From a virus, in the IMG/VR virus record IMGVR_UViG_3300036832_000818, positions 1 to 46,551 of that record: a stretch of 46,551 nucleotides of DNA; one strand, written 5' to 3'. Shown one piece after another: positions 1 to 7,836 of this stretch (positions within the stretch are counted from its first letter, which is position 1; every line of letters starts with the position of its first letter). The notes beneath the pieces are model-generated. The model saw only the letters and a program-made list of their open reading frames with translations. It was not told where the DNA came from and did not search any database. The position numbers and the translations under genes were made by a program.

Positions 1-16
1 GGTCATTACTCCAGAA

Positions 17-445
17 ATGCGGCGCGCTGGTGCTGAGTGGATAATTGCGGGATTTAAGGCTCAAGATCGGCCAGACCCTGAAATCCTGGCGCAAAACGTC
101 TTCGTCGTAATGCACGAAGCGGCCTCGGTAACAGCCCCGACCCCGCCAGCCGAGACGTATCACATGACGCCCGGCGAGCAGCGAATTATGGACAAGGCGT
201 TGCGTCGATCGACACACCTCGTCGCCCCGACCCCACCGGCGAGCGATCTGAGCGACGCCGCAAAGGCTTGGTACACACGCATCGCCCCCCAGCCGACTGT
301 GCACGGAAAAATCCAGGGGCTTGCCGCCGTTCGCGCCGAGGCCAAGGCCGAAGGTATCGCCGAGCAGATCAAGGCGCTGCGGAGCAAGGACCAGCCGATA
401 TATGACGCCGCCGCCGACTTCCTCGAACAGCTCAACCCGGCATAG
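17..445 (+). CDS. Hypothetical protein, possibly partial at the 5' end
   Basis: I do not recognise this 142-residue protein. The frame stays open back to the left edge of the window and there is no Shine-Dalgarno sequence before the ATG at 17, so the true start may lie upstream. The middle is rich in Ala and Pro; the C-terminal half (from about residue 95) is an Ala/Lys/Glu-rich helical stretch. It precedes a second unknown gene by 17 nt, probably in the same operon. Confidence 0.6.
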   Translation: MRRAGAEWIIAGFKAQDRPDPEILAQNVFVVMHEAASVTAPTPPAETYHMTPGEQRIMDKALRRSTHLVAPTPPASDLSDAAKAWYTRIAPQPTVHGKIQGLAAVRAEAKAEGIAEQIKALRSKDQPIYDAAADFLEQLNPA

Positions 446-462
446 CCTGATCGGAGGGGAAG

Positions 463-870
463 ATGCGATATTGCGATGAGGCGGACGCAAAGGCACCGCG
501 CGATGGATGCCGTTGCGGATCGTGCTACCGTGCGCGAGAAGCGCTAATCGACCCGGAGTTAATGAAATTCCTTTACGAGCCGAAATTGCCCGCCGGCATG
601 GTTTACGGCATCGCCGAGAACATTATCCGGCAGGGCACAATCCACTATGCCCGCGGAGACATCTCGTTAACCGCTATGAACACGATGATCATAAAGGAAT
701 TGGCGAAACAGCTTGACGAGATGTTAAAGCGCCAACTCGACGCCGATATGCTCAAGCCGAGCGATTTAGAGCGCGCCGAAGCATTACGCGATGTGCTGGC
801 CGGCTGTCCCTTCGCCGAGTGGAAAGAGCGCATCGCCTCTTATTTTGCGATGACCCCACGAGAGCATTGA
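463..870 (+). CDS. Hypothetical protein with N-terminal cysteine cluster
   Basis: 135 residues, not recognised. The N-terminus carries four cysteines (C4, C16, C18, C21), suggesting a small metal site, followed by a mostly helical charged body. The ATG is well supported by a GGAGGGGA Shine-Dalgarno sequence about 5 nt upstream. It lies between two other unknown small genes on the same strand. Confidence 0.7.
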   Translation: MRYCDEADAKAPRDGCRCGSCYRAREALIDPELMKFLYEPKLPAGMVYGIAENIIRQGTIHYARGDISLTAMNTMIIKELAKQLDEMLKRQLDADMLKPSDLERAEALRDVLAGCPFAEWKERIASYFAMTPREH

Positions 871-877
871 CAATGCG

Positions 878-1198
878 ATGCGGGTGAGCTGCGCGATCGA
901 GGAGCCGTACTATGTCGACGAGGAGGGCAGTGCCGAGGCCGCTCGGCCGCTCGACGCTTTTGAGGGCGGTCGGGAGGATTTGTTTATTGGCGTCTGGCTC
1001 ATGGCGTCCGACGAGCCGGAGTGTGAGCGACTGATTGGCGCTGCATTAAGCCTAAGCCCAGGAGAGGCCACACCTTTTGGAAGGGTGCAGCCCCGCTCCT
1101 ACTTCCGCGTTATGATGACCTTGACCTCAAAGCCAAGGATCACCACAATCAAAAGCAGGAGCCGGCCATGCGCAAACATGGTTTTTCTCCTGACCTAA
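878..1198 (+). CDS. Hypothetical protein (uncertain reading frame at the C-terminus)
   Basis: 106 residues, not recognised. The first 80 residues are acidic and look protein-like; the last 25 are basic and low in complexity. Around 1085-1200 another forward frame also looks plausible, so a frameshift or an unrelated 3' end is possible. The Shine-Dalgarno signal is weak. It ends at the hairpin terminator at 1197-1234. Confidence 0.45.
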   Translation: MRVSCAIEEPYYVDEEGSAEAARPLDAFEGGREDLFIGVWLMASDEPECERLIGAALSLSPGEATPFGRVQPRSYFRVMMTLTSKPRITTIKSRSRPCANMVFLLT

Positions 1199-1234
1199 AG
1201 CGGCGACCGGAACAGTCCCGGCCGCCGCTTTTGC
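1197..1234. terminator. Bidirectional hairpin terminator
   Basis: An interrupted GC stem (GCGGCG-A-CCGG pairing with CCGG-C-CGCCGC, loop AACAGTC) is flanked by AAAG on the left and CTTTT on the right. It sits between convergent genes (878-1198 forward, 1237-1416 reverse) and could end transcription in both directions. Confidence 0.7.
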
Positions 1235-1236
1235 TT

Positions 1237-1416
1237 TTACTCCAAATTGAGCGGCAGGTCCGCAAGCCGATCCTCGGCCAGGCGCTGCCACGGCCGGCCC
1301 TTGACGATGGCCTCGATGGTCTGCGGCGTGACGCCGTAGCGGCGCGCAAGCGCTAGCTGCGTGAGGATGGTCTGGCGGCGGATATCGGCCAGATCGGCGG
1401 CACTGAGCGGACTCAT
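1237..1416 (-). CDS. Small HTH DNA-binding protein (59 aa)
   Basis: 59 residues. After a helical N-terminus the segment ILTQLALARRYGVTPQTIEA is a good resolvase/homeodomain-like helix-turn-helix (helix, tight turn at YGV, recognition helix TPQTIEAIV). It is transcribed divergently from the Crp/Fnr-like gene at 1620, and a pair of imperfect direct repeats lies between them, consistent with autoregulation. The DNA target is not known; the direct-repeat pair is an inference. Confidence 0.75.
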   Translation of the reverse strand: MSPLSAADLADIRRQTILTQLALARRYGVTPQTIEAIVKGRPWQRLAEDRLADLPLNLE

Positions 1417-1437
1417 CGAATCGTATTAAACCCGCTC

Positions 1438-1497
1438 CGGACATAAATCATCACAATTCTTTGTTTCGCCACCGAACATAAAATCGTCATGATCCTT
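1438..1497. promoter_or_regulatory. Tandem imperfect direct repeats between divergent regulators
   Basis: Two related 24-25 bp units begin at 1438 and 1473 (35 bp apart), both of the form CGRACATAA..ATCRTCAYRATYCTT. They occupy the intergenic space between the small HTH gene and the Crp/Fnr-like gene, the expected place for operators. No clear sigma-70 hexamers could be fixed. Confidence 0.45.
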
Positions 1498-1619
1498 CGT
1501 AAGGCGCCCGTAAGCCGGTGCCGAGGGAGGCAGGCGAAGCACGTTTCTCCCGCGCCTCGGGAGCAATCAAGGCACAGGGGTTAAGCGCACAGACACTCTC
1601 ATCAAGGGAGGTTCGCGCC

Positions 1620-2321
1620 GTGCCCTACCGGAATCGGCTCTTGCGAATGTTCACGCCGCACCAACACCGGTTGCTGAAACCTCCCCCCGAACAGATCGTC
1701 ATCCCGGCACAAGATTACCTTTTTCGCTGCGGCGAACCGGTAGGCGCGTTGTTCTTTCCCGAAAGCGGTGTCATCTCGGCGAGCCTGCCGGAGCAAAACG
1801 GAGAGGAAGTCAAGCTGTGGACGGCGAGCGGGCCACACAATCTCTGTCTCGGCGCGCATACACTTTTTCGGTTGCCGGCAGCGCTTTACGATTTTCGCGC
1901 CCACACCGAGGCGCGCGGCTGGAGCATCCGGCGCGAGGCGCTCTATGCCGCCATGTCGCAGGACCCGGCGCTTCACAATCTGTTTCAGCGGGTGCTGCAT
2001 GTGATCGCAACCGCCAATAGGCAACAGATCGTCTGCCGGACCAAGCATTCGCACGAGCAGCGCCTGTGCTGCACGCTGATGATGCTGCAACAGAGCCTGG
2101 GCGACCGGATCGCGCTGCCCCGCGAGCTGATCGCGAGTTTTGTGCCCTGCCCGCCGAAGTATTTTTACGAGCTGGCCCGCCTGCTGACCCGCGCCGGTAT
2201 CATCAGCCTTGAAGGCGGCGAGATCACCATCCACGACAGCGCGGGGCTCGAACAGCGATCGTGCGGCTGCTTCACCACTATGATCGAGCAGCACGAAGAC
2301 CTGTTCGCGACCATTGTCTAA
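1620..2321 (+). CDS. Crp/Fnr-family transcriptional regulator
   Basis: With the GTG start at 1620 the protein is 233 residues, the usual length for this family. AAGGGAGG at 1603-1611 lies just upstream; a longer frame from ATG 1518 has no such signal. The N-terminal half matches a cyclic-nucleotide-binding beta roll (segments around GEPVGALFFPESGVIS and ELIASFV). The C-terminal region resembles a degenerate winged helix (PPKYFYELARLLTRAGII), followed by a Cys-rich CGC segment. It shows no Fnr iron-sulfur cysteine set. Its signal is unknown. A regulator of this type in a phage may sense host physiology or may be host-derived. Confidence 0.8.
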   Translation: MPYRNRLLRMFTPHQHRLLKPPPEQIVIPAQDYLFRCGEPVGALFFPESGVISASLPEQNGEEVKLWTASGPHNLCLGAHTLFRLPAALYDFRAHTEARGWSIRREALYAAMSQDPALHNLFQRVLHVIATANRQQIVCRTKHSHEQRLCCTLMMLQQSLGDRIALPRELIASFVPCPPKYFYELARLLTRAGIISLEGGEITIHDSAGLEQRSCGCFTTMIEQHEDLFATIV

Positions 2322-2412
2322 AAACGAATCAAATTCCTTATCCGAAACCGGGTTTTTTTCCAGTTTTGGTAAGGAACCTTACGCCATGAAATTGTAATCT
2401 AAAATAAACTAG

Positions 2413-2436
2413 CTCCCCTAAAAGAAGCCAGGGGAG
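2413..2436 (+). promoter_or_regulatory. Hairpin masking the ribosome binding site of the 2444 gene
   Basis: CTCCCCT (2413-2419) pairs perfectly with AGGGGAG (2430-2436) across a 10-nt loop. The 3' arm is the Shine-Dalgarno sequence of the gene starting 8 nt later, so folding would block ribosome binding. A second 7-bp pairing (TTCCTTA with TAAGGAA) lies upstream at about 2334-2375. Confidence 0.55.
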
Positions 2437-2443
2437 GGCTGCC

Positions 2444-2998
2444 ATGTCGGTGAGCCTCGAACTGCGCGAGAAGGACGGGGAGTACGTCATTGTTATCACA
2501 GTACCTTTAGCCGACTTTACCGCGCTCATCCCCCCTTCCACGCGCGTTGCTGACAAGGTCGTCGAGGACTTTGACGACGTTGTCCTGAAGTTGCTGGCCG
2601 ACGCCAAAAACCCCCGCGAGGGGCTGGCGCCGATCACCTTGCTCCGCATGGCCGACGACGCCGGCCAGGTGTTTTATCCGGGGCAGTCTTGGGACAAGCG
2701 GCTGTCGCGCTTTACCAGCCGGCTCAACTGGCAGGCGAAGCACGGCACCCGCATCGCGCGGCTCAGCCGGGGACATTATGGCCGCCGCTTTGCGCCCCTG
2801 GTCTGGCCCGAAATGGAGTCGACCGAGCCGGCGTTTGACTTGCCGCCCCGCCGCGCCTCCGGCGCAGGGGCGAAGCCCGTGCCGGGCTCAGCCGGCTACA
2901 AACATTCGGCGGCGATATTCGAGGCGGCGAAGCACCTGACAGTAATTCATGCGGCCGGCGCCGGCATGATCGACACCACCAAATGGAAGCGGCCGTGA
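2444..2998 (+). CDS. Hypothetical early phage protein (184 aa)
   Basis: Not recognised. The N-terminal 75 residues alternate strands and helices. A central basic region (residues about 85-125: RLSRFTSRLNWQAKHGTRIA onward) could bind nucleic acid, and the C-terminus is Gly/Ala/Pro-rich. The start is fixed by AGGGGAGGG 5-10 nt upstream, itself inside a hairpin. It lies 15 nt before a VRR-NUC nuclease gene, suggesting a DNA-metabolism operon. Confidence 0.75.
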   Translation: MSVSLELREKDGEYVIVITVPLADFTALIPPSTRVADKVVEDFDDVVLKLLADAKNPREGLAPITLLRMADDAGQVFYPGQSWDKRLSRFTSRLNWQAKHGTRIARLSRGHYGRRFAPLVWPEMESTEPAFDLPPRRASGAGAKPVPGSAGYKHSAAIFEAAKHLTVIHAAGAGMIDTTKWKRP

Positions 2999-3013
2999 TA
3001 CACTACCGCTGCG

Positions 3014-3490
3014 ATGGCAGCGCCCGACTTCAGGCTGACTTCCCCCCAGCCGGTCAAGCTGAAACGACCCAAACCGTTCAAGCTGACCGCGCGCGAGCCG
3101 CTGGAGCAGGAACTTCACGAAGCGGTTGTCGACATGCTGACGGCGTGTCTGCGCGAGCCGGCCTATTGGGTGTGCTATCCGGCGGGGCTGATCCAGTTGT
3201 CGCCGCCGCAGATGGCCAAGCTGATGCGTTCGGGGCTGCGGCGCGGCATTCCCGACTTCCTGATCATTTTCGAGGGGCTGGTGTTTGGGCTCGAGCTGAA
3301 GCGCCACGGCGGGCGGTTGTCCAAGACCCGGATCGGGCGCACCGCGCGCGGCGGGCTTCGCGTCTACGAGGGGCAGGAAGAAGTCTTTCCCAAGTTGCAG
3401 GCGGCGGGGATGGGGATCGCGGTCGTGCACAGTGTCGACGAAGCAATGCGCCAGATTCGGCATTGGGGACTGCCGTTCAGCGGTCGCTGA
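3014..3490 (+). CDS. VRR-NUC domain nuclease
   Basis: 158 residues. It carries the VRR-NUC hallmark: GIPDFLIIFEGLVFGLELKR at about residues 78-97, which holds the PD...(D/E)xK catalytic residues, and a C-terminal GMGIAVVHSVDEAMRQI segment. Stand-alone VRR-NUC proteins are metal-dependent nucleases, common in phages next to replicative helicases and thought to process branched or flapped DNA. Its position before the primase-helicase agrees with a replication or recombination role. A 38-residue basic N-terminus precedes the fold. Confidence 0.88.
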   Translation: MAAPDFRLTSPQPVKLKRPKPFKLTAREPLEQELHEAVVDMLTACLREPAYWVCYPAGLIQLSPPQMAKLMRSGLRRGIPDFLIIFEGLVFGLELKRHGGRLSKTRIGRTARGGLRVYEGQEEVFPKLQAAGMGIAVVHSVDEAMRQIRHWGLPFSGR

Positions 3491-3882
3491 CGGGTGGCCT
3501 ATTTCGCGGAATGATAATTGGTGCGCCAATTTCCGGCGCGCTGTGGTCGGTTCTTCTCTGGTTACTTGCTACGGTGTAGCTCGAAGCGTAGGGTGCTCGC
3601 TTCGGTCATTCGGGAGACCTGTTACTAGCGCAACGTCACCAAATGCAAAACCCCGCTTGGGGAAGCGGGGCTTTGCGGAAGGTCTGGAAAGAGGTGTCTT
3701 GCTCCCCTCTTTTCCGATTTTCCACCGGAATTTGCAAGCGAATTTTTTCGCGGCGCTCGACGTGTGTCCGGTGGCCTTCCGCCAAGCCATTGTTCCCTTG
3801 GGGTTTTTCCAAAGGGGGAAGTCATGGCGATCGGGAAAAAATATAAGTCTAATATTAGTTCCGCTCCGAATCGGGGTGATTT
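3491..3882 (+). other. Intergenic spacer with terminator, before the primase-helicase
   Basis: About 390 nt without a credible gene. It holds the hairpin terminator at 3653-3675, an imperfect inverted repeat at about 3792-3822 (TTCCCTTGG with CCAAAGGGGGAA) and an AT-rich stretch at 3836-3862 that could contain the promoter of the replication operon. I could not fix promoter hexamers. Confidence 0.5.
3653..3675 (+). terminator. Hairpin terminator after the VRR-NUC gene
   Basis: CCCCGCTT pairs perfectly with AAGCGGGG across a GGGG loop, with AAAA before and CTTT after. It separates the nuclease gene from the primase-helicase. Confidence 0.65.
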
Positions 3883-5856
3883 GTGAGCCCGGCGGACATC
3901 GCGCGGGCGCTGGGGAAGGCGCACCGCACCGGCAACGAGTGGTCGTGCCTGTGTCCGGCGCACGAGGATCACAACCCGTCTTTCACCATCACCGAGCGCG
4001 GCGGGAAGCTCTACTTCCATTGTCATCGCGGGTGTGACCAGCAGGCGGTGATGGATGCGCTCACCCGGCGCGGGCTGTGGGGGCAGCCCGAGGACGACGG
4101 GAACGGGCTCAAGGCCAAGATCGCCGCGACCTACGACTACAACGACGAAACCAGCCGGATGCTGTTTCAGACGGTGCGGCTGGTGCCCAAGAGTTTCCGC
4201 CAGCGCCGCCCCGATGGCGTGGGCGGCTGGGTGTGGAAGCTCGACGGGGTGCGGCTGGTGCCGTACCGGCTCGATGAACTGGTCGAGGCGGCAAAGGCCG
4301 GTCCCGGCTGGAAGGTCACGATCGTCGAGGGCGAAAAGGATGTCGACAAGCTGGTCGGCGGCTGGGGCACCACGGCGACGTGCAACCCGATGGGGGCGGG
4401 GAAGTGGCGCAGTGAATTTAATCCCTATTTTAAGGACGCGGATGCTACAATTATTTCCGACAACGATGCTGTTGGCCGCGATCATGCGACCCATGTCGCC
4501 AAGGAACTCCTGCCGGTTGCCCGCACGGTCAAAGTCCTTCATCTGGCGGGACTACCCGAGAAGGGCGACATCAGCGACTGGATCGCCGCTGGCGGCACTG
4601 AAGGCGAACTCGATGACCTCATCGACGCCGCGCCGTTGTTTGATCCCGCTGTCGACGAGCCGCTGGCGCCGGAAGGGCAGCCGAAGGTGAGGTGGTTTGG
4701 CGATGACCCGACCGCGCCAAAGCCGCGCCAGTGGCTGCTTGGCACCAATTTCTGCCGGGGCTTCCTGTCGGGTCTGACCGGGGCCGGCGCGACGGGCAAG
4801 AGCGCGATCCGCCTCTTGCAGCTTCTAGCGCTCGGGCTCGACCGGGGCGATTTGGTCGGTGAGAGGGTATTTCACCGCACCCGTGTGCTGGTGGTATGCC
4901 TTGAGGACGACGAGGAGGAACAGCGTCGTCGTTTCACCGCCGCGTGTAAGCATCATGGGCTCAACCCGGCAGATGTGGTCGGCTGGGTGGCGTACTGGAC
5001 ACCGCGCAATCTGCGGCTGCTCGACATCGACCTGCGCGGTCAGGTCGAGCCGGGGCCCTTGGGCGATGCCTTAAAACATATCATTAGGCGGCTCGATATC
5101 GGGCTGGTGACGATCGATCCCTTTGTCAAATCGCACGGCGCGAACGAAAACGACAATGTGCTGGTCGACCGCGCGGCCAGCCTGTTGTTGCAGGTCGCGT
5201 TTGATTGCGGCTGTGCCTGCGATTATGTGCACCACCACAAAAAGGGGCTTGCGTTGGCGGGCGATAAGGACGCCGGGCGCGGGGCTTCCGCCCTGGCCGA
5301 TGCTTCCCGACTGGTGAAGACGGCCACCAAGATGAGCATCGAGGAGGCTCAAGAATTTGGCGTCGATGATTTTAACCGCAAACTTCTGGTTCGCCTCGAT
5401 GACGCCAAGATCAACATCGCCCCGCCAGCGGATCAGGCCGTGTGGTTCAAGCTGATCGGCGTCGACATCGACAACGGCACTCCCGACTATCCGGCCGGCG
5501 ACAATGTCCAGACCGTCGAGCGCTGGTATCCGCCGGCACCGCCTGATCTACAGAAGTCCGATTTGGTTCAGGTCTTCGAGGCGGTTCGTTGCGGTCCCAA
5601 GTCCGGCGAATTTTATTCCGCCGATCCGCGCACGGGCGATTATTGGCTGGTGCCGCTTGTGCAGCAGGTCACCGGGCTCAATGAAACCCGCGCCGAACGG
5701 TTGGTGGGCGACTGGATCAAGAACCGCGTCCTCATCGAGGACAATTACGTGTCGGCGGCGCGACGCAGCAAAGAAAAAATGCGTGTCACGCTTAACGAAA
5801 CCAAGGCGGCGGAAATTCTCGGGCCGCTCTACCGGCCGCCGCCAGCGGAAGAATAA
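3883..5856 (+). CDS. Phage primase-helicase (zinc, TOPRIM and RepA-like ATPase domains)
   Basis: 657 residues from GTG at 3883. Order of domains: a CHC2-like zinc-binding head (C22, C24, H27, C47, C51); a TOPRIM region with the glutamate in TIVEGEKD (about 145-152) and the acidic pair in ISDNDAVG (about 191-198); then a RepA/DnaB-like ATPase with Walker A GAGATGKS (300-307) and a LEDDEEEQRRR Walker B-type segment (340-350). A helical C-terminus resembles a winged helix. It should prime and unwind DNA at the phage fork. The order of genes (nuclease, primase-helicase, Cys-rich proteins) marks a replication cluster. Confidence 0.9.
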   Translation: MSPADIARALGKAHRTGNEWSCLCPAHEDHNPSFTITERGGKLYFHCHRGCDQQAVMDALTRRGLWGQPEDDGNGLKAKIAATYDYNDETSRMLFQTVRLVPKSFRQRRPDGVGGWVWKLDGVRLVPYRLDELVEAAKAGPGWKVTIVEGEKDVDKLVGGWGTTATCNPMGAGKWRSEFNPYFKDADATIISDNDAVGRDHATHVAKELLPVARTVKVLHLAGLPEKGDISDWIAAGGTEGELDDLIDAAPLFDPAVDEPLAPEGQPKVRWFGDDPTAPKPRQWLLGTNFCRGFLSGLTGAGATGKSAIRLLQLLALGLDRGDLVGERVFHRTRVLVVCLEDDEEEQRRRFTAACKHHGLNPADVVGWVAYWTPRNLRLLDIDLRGQVEPGPLGDALKHIIRRLDIGLVTIDPFVKSHGANENDNVLVDRAASLLLQVAFDCGCACDYVHHHKKGLALAGDKDAGRGASALADASRLVKTATKMSIEEAQEFGVDDFNRKLLVRLDDAKINIAPPADQAVWFKLIGVDIDNGTPDYPAGDNVQTVERWYPPAPPDLQKSDLVQVFEAVRCGPKSGEFYSADPRTGDYWLVPLVQQVTGLNETRAERLVGDWIKNRVLIEDNYVSAARRSKEKMRVTLNETKAAEILGPLYRPPPAEE

Positions 5857-5857
5857 G

Positions 5858-6487
5858 ATGCCAGATGCGAACGTCGAGAAGGTCATGCGGGAGGCGATGG
5901 CAGCTCCCAAGGATCAGTGCGACGCCTGTCGCCGACCCTACGAAAACCGCGAAAAAACATGGGTCGGAACCGATGAGGCAGGTGCAACACTTCAGGTCGG
6001 CCCGTGCTGTCTCGATCGACTGAAGTTAGTGATGGGCGGATCAATTTATTTTACACCCGGAAGCGCGCTCACCACCGAAATCGATCGGCAAACGGCCAAG
6101 AAGACAGACCTGCGGATCAATACGGCAGACACGGCGTGGTCCCGCTCGGATCGTGGATGGTTTGCACGGCATCCAAATCGGGCCTATCGCGTTCGCCCAT
6201 CGTTCCCCGACGAATGGCCGGACGATCGGGATAACTGCCAGTATAGCGCCGTGTGGCAAGTTGAGCCGGGTTCGCGAATGCGCAAGCCGCTGGCGGTCAT
6301 CGACGAGCTGTTGAAAAACCCGACCGAGGTCGTTGCCAGAGCAATCTACGAATTTGCTGACGCCGCAGAGCCGGGGAAAGTCACGGCCATAAACACCGAG
6401 GACGTGTTGGCGCACGCTCAAATACTTGTCCGCACCGAATTCCACACAGGAGGCGGCAAGACGCGAAGTCATAGAGGCTTTAAGTGA
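5858..6487 (+). CDS. Hypothetical zinc-binding protein (209 aa)
   Basis: Starts at ATG 5858, one base after the primase-helicase stop, so translation is probably coupled. The N-terminus has CDACRRPYENR followed by GPCC, a likely four-cysteine zinc site (about residues 22-55). The rest is mixed alpha/beta with several Trp and Arg residues. Not recognised as a named family. A longer upstream extension of this frame overlaps the primase gene and is not credible. Confidence 0.78.
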   Translation: MPDANVEKVMREAMAAPKDQCDACRRPYENREKTWVGTDEAGATLQVGPCCLDRLKLVMGGSIYFTPGSALTTEIDRQTAKKTDLRINTADTAWSRSDRGWFARHPNRAYRVRPSFPDEWPDDRDNCQYSAVWQVEPGSRMRKPLAVIDELLKNPTEVVARAIYEFADAAEPGKVTAINTEDVLAHAQILVRTEFHTGGGKTRSHRGFK

Positions 6488-6678
6488 CCACATCGCCGCT
6501 CACCCCGTTCCCAGCTTGTCCTTATTGCGGCTGCGTCCGATTCTATGACGGACCGCACGGCGGTGACTGCGTTAACGCGATCTGCGTCCAGTGCGGGGCG
6601 GTCTTTAATCTGTTTGTGAAGCCCGGTTGGCCGGTCCTGCTGGTCAACGAGCTGAGCCCGCCTCGCCGTTATGGCTAA
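6484..6678 (+). CDS. Small zinc-ribbon protein
   Basis: 64 residues. GTG at 6484 overlaps the previous stop (GTGA). Two CxxC pairs (CPYCGC and CVQCGA, about 22 residues apart) form a classic zinc ribbon; a short hydrophobic segment (VFNLFVKPGWPVLLV) follows. Probably a nucleic-acid or protein adaptor in the replication operon; function unknown. Confidence 0.72.
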   Translation: MTTSPLTPFPACPYCGCVRFYDGPHGGDCVNAICVQCGAVFNLFVKPGWPVLLVNELSPPRRYG

Positions 6679-7018
6679 GGTGGTGTCGCACCTTCTGCCG
6701 CAGTCAGGCCCTATTTTCACGGCGTTTGCGACGCGCCTGGACGACAAAACCGTTATTACCGGCGTTGGCCTCGGCGAGTTCCGCGATGGGGAAATGTATC
6801 TTTCCGACAATAAACAGCCCGTCGCCATCTTGAGCGGCCATGAGGGATTTGATCGCGCGGGCTCGAGCGTTGGCCGGGTTGCGGCACTCGCAAATCACCA
6901 ACTGGCCTTTAAGATGCTCGGTGATGAGCTTGAACACTTGGCCGGCGATGTCTGCCGGACCTCAAAAATCCTCGATGCAGTGCATATCACCCGCACCTTC
7001 GGGTTCGAGCCGGACTGA
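6671..7018 (+). CDS. Hypothetical protein (115 aa)
   Basis: Overlaps the end of the zinc-ribbon gene by 8 nt, so it is probably coupled. Not recognised. Residues 15-55 look like a beta-rich fold (TAFATRLDDKTVITGVG, EMYLSDNKQPVAILSG) and the second half is helical. It is the last gene before the hairpin-rich segment at 7034-7250. Confidence 0.75.
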   Translation: MAKVVSHLLPQSGPIFTAFATRLDDKTVITGVGLGEFRDGEMYLSDNKQPVAILSGHEGFDRAGSSVGRVAALANHQLAFKMLGDELEHLAGDVCRTSKILDAVHITRTFGFEPD

Positions 7019-7033
7019 CAAAAAATCCTGTTA

Positions 7034-7250
7034 TTTCAATGAGTCCCCGACGACATTGAAACGGTGCCGTTTCCAAGTCGAAACGGTCAATGATTTCAAG
7101 GCGTTCACGATCGCACGATCTCTCATGGGGCCCCTGCCCCATATCATGGATCGTGCAGACGCGTCAACACGCTTGCTTCGCAAGCTCCCCTGCGGTAGCG
7201 CCATTACATGGCGCGCTACCATCAGGGACCGCCTGAAGGCGGCCCGATGG
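7034..7250 (+). ncRNA. Candidate structured RNA: array of six consecutive hairpins
   Basis: Successive stems: TTTCAATG/CATTGAAA (7034-7041, 7054-7061); CCGTTTC/GAAACGG (7067-7073, 7080-7086); GCACGATC/GATCGTGC (7113-7120, 7149-7156) enclosing ATGGGG/CCCCAT; GCTTGC/GCAAGC (7171-7185); GGTAGCGCCAT with ATGGCGCGCTACC, 2-nt bulge (7194-7220); CCGCC/GGCGG (7229-7242) inside a longer ATC/GAT pairing. Four stems are perfect and 6-8 bp long. This density without an ORF suggests a folded RNA, a regulatory leader for the 7297 gene, or an origin. No known RNA family was recognised. Strand is assumed from the flanking genes. Confidence 0.5.
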
Positions 7251-7296
7251 TCCGCAGTACCGGGAGAGCTACGCGGTTTCTTGTGAGGAGATTTAA

Positions 7297-7836
7297 ATGG
7301 CCAAACGCAAACGCGGAAGACCCCGGAAGCAATTCGCCAAACGCAACACCACAACCCGGCAGGGCCGCAAAACCGGACACGATCCCGTCGACAGCGGAAC
7401 CGACGAACTGGTCGCCAAACGAAAAGCCCTCACCCAACGCAGCGACCTGCCGCACAGCGACCCCATCGCCGCCCTCTACGGACGGGATTTAATCTCGGTC
7501 GCTCACTACAACGCCGCCCGCGACATCAGCGATCTCATCGCCATCGTTGGCCAGGAACACGTCGGCTCCGTCTGGCAGCGCATTCTCAGCGCACCCGGCG
7601 GCGTCCTCAATTTCGATCCCTCACCCGAGGTCGAACGCGCACAAAACATCCTGCACCGCCTCAAAAACCTCATCGGCGACCATTTCGGCCTGGTTTTCGC
7701 CATTTGCAGCGGTGATTGGGCACCGATCGTGCCCATCCTCCAGCGACCCAAAGATAAACCACACCCGTGGCTTAAGATAATAACGACCAGCCTCGACCAC
7801 GTGGCAAACCGCTGGTCAGGCACCCGCGCCGCCTGA
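7297..7836 (+). CDS. AT-hook-bearing hypothetical DNA-binding protein
   Basis: 179 residues. The N-terminus MAKRKRGRPRK is a textbook AT-hook (GRPRK), inside a 45-residue very basic region; the remaining domain (about 55-175) is helical and not recognised. GAGGAGA lies 5-9 nt upstream of the ATG. It follows the hairpin array, so it may be translationally or transcriptionally controlled by it, or act on that DNA. Function is inference only. Confidence 0.75.
   Translation: MAKRKRGRPRKQFAKRNTTTRQGRKTGHDPVDSGTDELVAKRKALTQRSDLPHSDPIAALYGRDLISVAHYNAARDISDLIAIVGQEHVGSVWQRILSAPGGVLNFDPSPEVERAQNILHRLKNLIGDHFGLVFAICSGDWAPIVPILQRPKDKPHPWLKIITTSLDHVANRWSGTRAA

Noticed and set aside
7034-7086. CRISPR-like look of TTTCAATG...CATTGAAAC and GAAACGG
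   Set aside because: The units are inverted repeats forming hairpins, not regularly spaced direct repeats with spacers; no cas gene is nearby.
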